The notes beneath the pieces are model-generated. The model was not told the DNA's origin and did not search any database. It worked only from the letters and a program-made list of their open reading frames with translations. Positions 59,317 through 64,000 of a stretch of 64,000 bases of DNA are shown in pieces; position 1 is the stretch's first letter, and every line of letters starts with the position of its first letter. Origin of the DNA: Pedobacter glucosidilyticus. Lineage in GTDB: Bacteria; Bacteroidota; Bacteroidia; Sphingobacteriales; Sphingobacteriaceae. Position numbers and translations under genes: made by a program. The stretch spans positions 62,001 to 126,000 of the forward strand of contig NZ_DLHN01000009.1 of assembly GCF_002483235.1 (NCBI RefSeq). Reading direction: 5' to 3'.

Positions 59317-59346
59317 AAGGCAGTGTAAAAGCACTGTCTTTTTTGT
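59317..59346 (+). terminator. Intrinsic terminator after the SGNH lipoprotein gene
   Basis: AAGGCAGTG at 59317-59325 pairs with CACTGTCTT at 59332-59340 (one G-T pair), followed by T residues, about 50 bases after the stop. Confidence 0.82.
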
Positions 59347-59404
59347 TATGATTAAATTTAGTTATTAAAAGTGATTTTTCCGGCAAAAGAACTATTTTCG
59401 GGCA

Positions 59405-60325
59405 ATGAAAAAGATTCTAGTAACTGGTAGCAATGGTTTGTTAGGGCAAAAACTCACCGAAAGGATTTTAGCTCAGCAAGATTTTGAATTGATTGCTACA
59501 TCTAAAGGGCAAAACAGATATGCTGTAAAAGATGGTTATACTTATGCAGAAATGGATATTACCAATGAAGATAGTATCCATGAGGTTGTAGCTAAGTACA
59601 AACCAGATGTGATTATCCATACAGCTGCAATGACTAATGTAGATACCTGCGAGAATGAAAAGGCCCTTTGTTGGCTGCTTAATGTTACAGCAGTAGATTA
59701 CCTGATCAAAGCATGCCAGAAACATCAAATCCAATTGGTTCATCTTTCTACAGATTTTATTTTTGATGGTGAGGATGGTCCTTATACGGAGGAAGATAAA
59801 GCTAATCCAGTTTCTTATTATGGAGAATCTAAATGGGCAGCGGAGCAGCTTTTAATGCAATCTGATATTCATTATACCATATTAAGAACCATTATTGTTT
59901 ATGGTATTGTGAATGATATGAGTCGAAGTAATATCATACTTTGGGCAAAGGGAGCATTAGAAAAAGGTTCGCCTATCAATATTGTTAACGACCAATGGAG
60001 AATGCCAACTTTAGCAGAGGATTTAGCAGAAATTTGTTTACTAGCCGCTCAAAAAGGTGCTAAAGGTATTTATAATGCTTCTGGAAAAGATATGATGAGT
60101 ATTATGGAGCTGGTAGAACAAGTGGCAGACTTTTATAACTTAGATAAAAGCTTAATCAAACCTATTAGTTCAGATTCTTTAAACCAGGCAGCTAAAAGAC
60201 CAAAAAAAACCGGATTTATTTTAGACAAGTCTATAAAAGATTTAGGATATCAACCACACTCTTTTAAAGAAGGTTTAGAAATTATGGATAAACAATTGAA
60301 ACAAAGAGGACTTGTTGGAAGTTAG
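59405..60325 (+). CDS. RmlD-like NAD(P)-dependent reductase (extended SDR)
   Basis: The 306-residue protein has the SDR nucleotide-binding motif TGSNGLLGQKLTERIL (about 7-22). The catalytic YxxxK is in SYYGESKWAAEQLL (about 138-151), and the HLSTDFIFDGEDGPYTEEDKANP segment is characteristic of dTDP-4-dehydrorhamnose reductases. RmlD makes dTDP-rhamnose, but no rmlA, rmlB or rmlC lies nearby, so another nucleotide-sugar or cofactor reductase role is possible. The gene is followed after 97 bases by the peroxiredoxin gene, with a tandem repeat filling most of the gap. Confidence 0.85.
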   Translation: MKKILVTGSNGLLGQKLTERILAQQDFELIATSKGQNRYAVKDGYTYAEMDITNEDSIHEVVAKYKPDVIIHTAAMTNVDTCENEKALCWLLNVTAVDYLIKACQKHQIQLVHLSTDFIFDGEDGPYTEEDKANPVSYYGESKWAAEQLLMQSDIHYTILRTIIVYGIVNDMSRSNIILWAKGALEKGSPINIVNDQWRMPTLAEDLAEICLLAAQKGAKGIYNASGKDMMSIMELVEQVADFYNLDKSLIKPISSDSLNQAAKRPKKTGFILDKSIKDLGYQPHSFKEGLEIMDKQLKQRGLVGS

Positions 60326-60343
60326 AGATGTAATTCAATTAAA

Positions 60344-60416
60344 ATTCAATCAATCAAAAATCAATCATTCAATAAATAAATATTCAATCAATCAAAAATC
60401 AATCATTCAATAAATA
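60344..60416. repeat. 38-bp tandem repeat before the peroxiredoxin gene
   Basis: Two consecutive copies with period 38 (60344-60381 and 60382-60416) are identical over 35 bases. Each is built from TCAATCA/TCATTCA units. The second copy ends 6 bases before the ATG at 60423, so the whole 5' untranslated region, and probably the promoter, falls in or next to the repeat. Confidence 0.85.
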
Positions 60417-60422
60417 TACATT

Positions 60423-60884
60423 ATGGCATTACAAGTAGGAGAACAAGCACCAGATTTTACTTTATTTAATTCTGAGCTTAAAGAAGTAAGTTTAAAAGAT
60501 TTTGCAGGTAAGAAAGTTATTATTCACTTTTTTCCAATGGCATTTACAGGTGTTTGCACAACACAATTATGTACTATGAGAGATAATTTTGGTTTTTACG
60601 AAGGTTTAAATGCTCAAGTATTAGGTATTTCAGTAGATTCTCCTTTTACTTTAGCTAAATTTAAAGAAGACAATAATTATCAATTTCCATTATTATCAGA
60701 TTTTAACAAAGAAGTTTCTAAGGCATTTGGAGCTTATTACGATGAATTTGTATTTAATTTAAAAGGTGTTTCTAAAAGAGCTGCTTTTGTAATTGATGAA
60801 AACCAGAAGGTAATTTATGCAGAAGTATTAGAATCTGCCGGAGATTTACCTAATTTCAAAGCAATTGACGATATTGTCAAATAA
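60423..60884 (+). CDS. Peroxiredoxin (AhpC/TSA superfamily, AhpE/BCP-like)
   Basis: The 153-residue thioredoxin-fold protein reduces peroxides. The peroxidatic Cys43 lies in FFPMAFTGVCTTQLCTMRDN, with the threonine that completes the active site (PxxxTxxC), and a second Cys at 48 within the CxxxxC pattern. This spacing fits the BCP/AhpE group. The final part (GVSKRAAFVIDENQKVIYAEVLESAGDLPNF) is complete. It lies 21 bases upstream of floA, suggesting co-transcription. Its 5' region is an unusual tandem repeat. Confidence 0.9.
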   Translation: MALQVGEQAPDFTLFNSELKEVSLKDFAGKKVIIHFFPMAFTGVCTTQLCTMRDNFGFYEGLNAQVLGISVDSPFTLAKFKEDNNYQFPLLSDFNKEVSKAFGAYYDEFVFNLKGVSKRAAFVIDENQKVIYAEVLESAGDLPNFKAIDDIVK

Positions 60885-60905
60885 TTAAATTAAAAAAATC
60901 AGCTT

Positions 60906-61892
60906 ATGGAGGGTTCTCTAAACATTGTGTTTATTATAGTTGGGAGTTTTATTGCTCTTGTACTTGTCTTGTATTTTCTGCCGATTAATTTGTGGTTCAC
61001 AGCTCAATTATCGGGTGTAAGAATTAACTTACTTAATTTGGTATTAATGCGATTAAGAAGAGTACCTCCTTCTTTAGTAGTAAACGCCATGATTACATCA
61101 ACCAAAGCTGGTTTAAATATTACTTCTAACGAGATAGAAACACATTATTTAGCTGGAGGGCATGTTAATAACGTTATTAAGGCATTAATTTCAGCAGATA
61201 AAGCTAATATTCCTTTAGATTTTAAGCTAGCCACGGCTATAGATTTAGCAGGGCGAGATGTTTTTGAGGCTGTACAATTATCAGTAAATCCAAGAGTTAT
61301 CAATACGCCTCCAGTGGCCGCCGTTGCTAAAGATGGTATACAGTTGATTGCAAAAGCCAGAGTAACAGTGAGGGCCAATATTAATCAATTGGTTGGTGGT
61401 GCTGGTGAAGAAACTATCTTAGCTCGTGTAGGCGAAGGTATTGTAACTACCATCGGATCTGCTGTTAGTCATAAAGAGGTTTTAGAAAATCCTGATAAGA
61501 TATCAAAAGTTGTACTTTCTAAAGGTTTAGATTCTGGAACAGCATTTGAAATTTTATCTATTGATATTGCAGATATTGACATTGGTGATAATATTGGTGC
61601 CAAGTTACAAACAGACCAAGCTGAGGCTGATTTAAAAGTAGCTAATGCAAAAGCCGAAGAGAGAAGAGCCATTGCAGTTGCTTTTGAACAAGAAATGAAA
61701 GCTAAGGCACAAGATGCAAGAGCTAAGGTGATAGAAGCAGAAGCTCAAGTACCGCTAGCCATGGCAGAAGCATTTAGAAGTGGTAATCTCGGAATTATGG
61801 ATTATTATAAAATGCAAAATATACAGGCCGATACAGAAATGAGAGAATCTATTTCAAGACCTAGTGGAGATCAAAAAAAGGATAAAAAATAA
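60906..61892 (+). CDS. floA: Flotillin-like membrane scaffold protein
   Basis: FloA proteins form membrane microdomains that organise protein complexes. The 328-residue protein has an N-terminal membrane segment (about 5-27, IVFIIVGSFIALVLVLYFLPINLW). It is followed by the SPFH domain (RVPPSLVVNAMITSTKAGLNITSNEIETHYLAGGHV, GRDVFEAVQLSVNPRVINTP). The alanine- and glutamate-rich coiled-coil region comes next (about 235-285, DQAEADLKVANAKAEERRAI). Size and sequence match the former UPF0365/YqfA family rather than long flotillins. It probably shares a transcript with the peroxiredoxin gene and is closed by a strong terminator. Confidence 0.93.
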   Translation: MEGSLNIVFIIVGSFIALVLVLYFLPINLWFTAQLSGVRINLLNLVLMRLRRVPPSLVVNAMITSTKAGLNITSNEIETHYLAGGHVNNVIKALISADKANIPLDFKLATAIDLAGRDVFEAVQLSVNPRVINTPPVAAVAKDGIQLIAKARVTVRANINQLVGGAGEETILARVGEGIVTTIGSAVSHKEVLENPDKISKVVLSKGLDSGTAFEILSIDIADIDIGDNIGAKLQTDQAEADLKVANAKAEERRAIAVAFEQEMKAKAQDARAKVIEAEAQVPLAMAEAFRSGNLGIMDYYKMQNIQADTEMRESISRPSGDQKKDKK

Positions 61893-61910
61893 TGTTTATC
61901 TGATTGTATA

Positions 61911-61941
61911 GAAAGCGCTTAGTGAAAAATTAAGCGCTTTT
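61911..61941 (+). terminator. Intrinsic terminator after floA
   Basis: AAAGCGCTTA at 61911-61920 pairs with TAAGCGCTTT at 61930-61939, followed by T-rich sequence, 18 bases after the stop. Confidence 0.88.
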
Positions 61942-61997
61942 TATTTTTTAAAGATTTTTGTGTTGAGCAATTCTAATCTACCTTATTTCAAATAAAA

Positions 61998-62028
61998 TTT
62001 GCATTAATGTCTATATTGTCTATTTTTG
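61998..62028 (+). promoter_or_regulatory. Promoter of tRNA-Arg
   Basis: TTTG at 61998-62001, 19 bases, then TATTTTTG at 62021-62028 match the Bacteroidota promoter consensus exactly. About 70 bases of leader precede the mature tRNA. Confidence 0.85.
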
Positions 62029-62101
62029 CAGTCCCAAATATGGGAAATTAAGTTTTTTATATCTTAGATAGATAAACAAAACTTACAATACATAAAGTAT
62101 T

Positions 62102-62175
62102 GGATCTGTAGCTTAACTGGATAGAGCACCTGACTACGGATCAGGAGGTTAGGGGTTCGACTCCCTTCAGGTCCA
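62102..62175 (+). tRNA. tRNA-Arg (anticodon ACG)
   Basis: The 74-base cloverleaf has acceptor stem GGATCTG/CAGGTCC with one G-T pair. The anticodon stem CCTGA/TCAGG encloses loop CTACGGA with anticodon ACG, and the T-arm loop is GTTCGAC. The discriminator is A and CCA is not encoded. After A-to-I editing it reads CGU, CGC and CGA. Confidence 0.97.
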
Positions 62176-62186
62176 CTAATTAAGGT

Positions 62187-62220
62187 AAAGCCTTTTTGCC
62201 AACAGGCAAAAAGGCTTTTT
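62187..62220 (+). terminator. Intrinsic terminator after tRNA-Arg
   Basis: A perfect 14-bp stem, AAAGCCTTTTTGCC at 62187-62200 and GGCAAAAAGGCTTT at 62205-62218, with a 4-base loop, is followed by T residues. It ends 20 bases before adk, which must therefore use a very near promoter or read-through. Confidence 0.9.
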
Positions 62221-62240
62221 AAATTTTAACAGATATTACT

Positions 62241-62813
62241 ATGCTTAATTTAGTACTCTTTGGCCCTCCGGGAGCCGGCAAAGGCACACAATCTCAAAAA
62301 CTTATTGAAAAATATAATTTGGTACATCTTTCAACGGGTGATATTTTGAGAGGAGAAATTAGCAATGGCACAGCGTTAGGGCTAGAAGCTAAAAAATTAA
62401 TGGATGAAGGTGTTTTAGTGCCTGATGAAGTAGTTATTGGCATGATTAGCAATAAATTAGATGCTAATAAAGAGGCTAATGGATTTATATTTGATGGTTT
62501 CCCAAGAACAGTAGCACAAGCAGAAGCTTTAGATAATTTATTATCATCTAAAGGTGAAGCTATATCTGGAATGATAGCTTTAGAGGTAGAGCCAGTAGAA
62601 TTAGAGAAGAGATTATTATTAAGAGGTAAAGATTCTGGTCGTCCTGATGATCAAAATCCAGAAATCATTAAAAAAAGAGTAGAAGAGTACAATTCTAAAA
62701 CAGCACAAGTAGCTGGTTATTACAAAGAACAAGGTAAGTTTACTAGTGTAAATGGAATTGGTACTATTGAAGATATTTTTACCATTATTAGTAAAGTAGT
62801 AGATACTTACTAA
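62241..62813 (+). CDS. adk: Adenylate kinase, short form
   Basis: Adk interconverts AMP, ADP and ATP. The 190-residue protein has the P-loop GPPGAGKGTQ (about 7-16), the AMP-binding HLSTGDILRGEI and the IFDGFPRTVAQAEAL segment. The LID region is short (LLLRGKDSGRPDDQNPEII), without the zinc-binding or long lid insert, which explains the length below the usual 214. It lies between two strong terminators. Confidence 0.96.
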   Translation: MLNLVLFGPPGAGKGTQSQKLIEKYNLVHLSTGDILRGEISNGTALGLEAKKLMDEGVLVPDEVVIGMISNKLDANKEANGFIFDGFPRTVAQAEALDNLLSSKGEAISGMIALEVEPVELEKRLLLRGKDSGRPDDQNPEIIKKRVEEYNSKTAQVAGYYKEQGKFTSVNGIGTIEDIFTIISKVVDTY

Positions 62814-62832
62814 GCACATATTACTAAAAATT

Positions 62833-62864
62833 AGCGGATGTGTTTTTGTACATCCGCTTTTTTT
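62833..62864 (+). terminator. Intrinsic terminator after adk
   Basis: AGCGGATGT at 62833-62841 pairs with ACATCCGCT at 62850-62858 and is followed by seven T. It separates adk from obg, so obg probably has its own promoter or depends on read-through. Confidence 0.9.
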
Positions 62865-62887
62865 ATTTTTACAGAGGAGAATAAATT

Positions 62888-63886
62888 ATGTCACAGGGCT
62901 CAAATTTCGTTGATTATGTTAAAATTTGTGGACGTTCTGGTAACGGAGGTCCCGGTTCAGCACATTTACACCGCGATATAAGAACCAGTATGGGTGGCCC
63001 AGATGGTGGCGATGGTGGTAGAGGTGGTCATGTGATTGTGAGAGGGAACGCTCAACTATGGACACTGTTACATCTCAAATACCGTAAACATGTTATTGCA
63101 GAGCATGGCATGTCTGGCGGTAGCTCTTTAAAAACTGGTAAATGTGGCCAAGATGAAATTTTAGAAGTTCCCTTAGGTACAGTAATTAAAGATGCAGAAA
63201 CTGGTGAAGTTGCCTTTGAAATCACTAAAGATGGTGAAGAGCGTATTCTGGTTGAAGGTGGAAGAGGCGGTTTAGGCAATTGGCACTTTAAAAGCGCAAC
63301 CCGTCAAACTCCTCGTTTTGCACAACAAGGCGAGCCTGGAAAAGAAGAATGGAAGATCCTAGAGCTTAAAGTTTTAGCAGATGTTGGTTTAGTAGGTTTT
63401 CCTAATGCTGGTAAATCAACTTTATTATCTGTTATTACAGCTGCTAAGCCAGAAATAGGCGATTATCCTTTTACAACCATAGTCCCAAACTTGGGAATAG
63501 TTTCTTACAGAGGTAATCAGTCTTTTGTGATGGCGGATATCCCTGGTATTATTGAAGGCGCTTCAGAAGGTAAAGGATTGGGATTTAGATTTTTACGTCA
63601 TATAGAAAGAAACTCTGTTTTACTGTTTATGGTGCCAGCAGATACACATAGAAGTATTAAAGAAGAGTATGAGATCTTATTAGCAGAGCTGGAAGCTTAT
63701 AATCCAGAAATGATGCAAAAGCCTAGAATTTTGGCGATTACTAAATCAGATATGCTAGATGAAGAGCTAGAAACTGAAATGCGTAAAGAGGTTGATTTAG
63801 ATATTCCTTTTGTTTTTATTTCTTCTGTAGCGCAAAAAGGGTTGCTAGAACTTAAAGACTTACTATGGAAAGAAATTAACCAGTAG
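62888..63886 (+). CDS. obg: Obg/CgtA GTPase
   Basis: Obg is an essential GTPase that binds the 50S ribosomal subunit and links ribosome assembly to growth state. The 332-residue protein has the glycine-rich Obg domain (about 4-160: RSGNGGPGSAHLHRDIRT, GGPDGGDGGRGGHVIVRG). The G domain follows, with G1 GFPNAGKSTLLS, G3 DIPGIIEGASEG and G4 ITKSDMLDEE (TKSD). The variable C-terminal OCT domain of longer homologues is absent. It starts 24 bases after the adk terminator. Nothing further is visible to the end of the window. Confidence 0.97.
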   Translation: MSQGSNFVDYVKICGRSGNGGPGSAHLHRDIRTSMGGPDGGDGGRGGHVIVRGNAQLWTLLHLKYRKHVIAEHGMSGGSSLKTGKCGQDEILEVPLGTVIKDAETGEVAFEITKDGEERILVEGGRGGLGNWHFKSATRQTPRFAQQGEPGKEEWKILELKVLADVGLVGFPNAGKSTLLSVITAAKPEIGDYPFTTIVPNLGIVSYRGNQSFVMADIPGIIEGASEGKGLGFRFLRHIERNSVLLFMVPADTHRSIKEEYEILLAELEAYNPEMMQKPRILAITKSDMLDEELETEMRKEVDLDIPFVFISSVAQKGLLELKDLLWKEINQ

Positions 63887-64000
63887 AATGATTGTTAGTT
63901 TTTTTTATTTACTATTGATTGTTTTGTATTTAATACAAGCAAACTTGAAATAATAGACCGTTAAGTGCCTTTAAAAAATATTATTACGTTCTAGCGTATC

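Noticed and set aside
60344..60416. Considered as a CRISPR fragment because of the repeated units
   Set aside because: The two copies are directly adjacent without spacers and consist of simple TCAATCA words.

Overview
The window looks like a chromosomal segment of a low-GC Bacteroidota, most likely family Sphingobacteriaceae (Pedobacter-like). The support is a set of type IX secretion (T9SS) C-terminal sorting domains, promoters of the form TTTG-N19-TAnnTTTG, mostly weak or absent Shine-Dalgarno sites, a TonB-dependent receptor with a carboxypeptidase-like N-terminal domain, and many intergenic palindromes of the kind I associate with Pedobacter genomes. There is no phage, no intact insertion sequence and no CRISPR array.

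Layout. 1-4.9 kb: housekeeping and stress genes (the cut-off nnr, a flavin oxidase-like protein, lipA, an ECF sigma/anti-sigma pair, OsmC). 5.2-18.7 kb: an accessory island of three very large secreted Asp-box (BNR) propeller proteins with T9SS tails, a sulfatase and two lipoproteins. It shows signs of repeated duplication and decay: a C-terminal gene remnant, two homologous upstream regions and a tandem paralog pair. 18.7-19.5 kb is repeat-rich and has no gene. 19.5-24.3 kb: araB, araD, araA and a HAD hydrolase for L-arabinose use. 24.4 kb: tRNA-Ser. 24.9-28.7 kb: a TonB-dependent receptor and a three-gene membrane/regulator operon headed by a palindromic operator. 28.7-40.1 kb: katG, a polysaccharide-lyase-like secreted protein, a GreA-like factor, a KefF/KefC pair, purN, a two-component system, a universal stress protein and a bestrophin.

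40.4-55.5 kb: one 15-kb branched-chain amino-acid supercluster, all on the minus strand, in the order ilvE-ilvD-ilvB-ilvN-ilvC-(ABC protein)-leuA-leuC-leuD-cimA-leuB. It encodes the common Ile/Val enzymes and the full leucine branch. It also encodes a second LeuA-like enzyme whose substrate-pocket residues match Leptospira citramalate synthase. No threonine deaminase is present in the window. This suggests isoleucine is made from pyruvate via citramalate, with LeuCD and LeuB serving both leucine and isoleucine.

The most striking find is at the head of this cluster. Between a weak candidate promoter near 55,490 and ilvE lies an unannotated 26-codon reading frame (55422-55342, minus) in which 12 of residues 2-17 are Ile, Leu or Val. 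A hairpin followed by nine T residues sits just before ilvE. Three further segments can pair in mutually exclusive ways (1:2, 2:3, 3:4). This is the full architecture of a translation-coupled transcription attenuator, an arrangement known from proteobacterial ilv/leu operons but which I have not seen described for Bacteroidota.

55.7-64 kb: atpC-atpD with a textbook Bacteroidota promoter, an SGNH-hydrolase lipoprotein, an RmlD-like reductase, a peroxiredoxin preceded by a 38-bp tandem repeat, floA, tRNA-Arg, adk and obg, most of them separated by strong intrinsic terminators.
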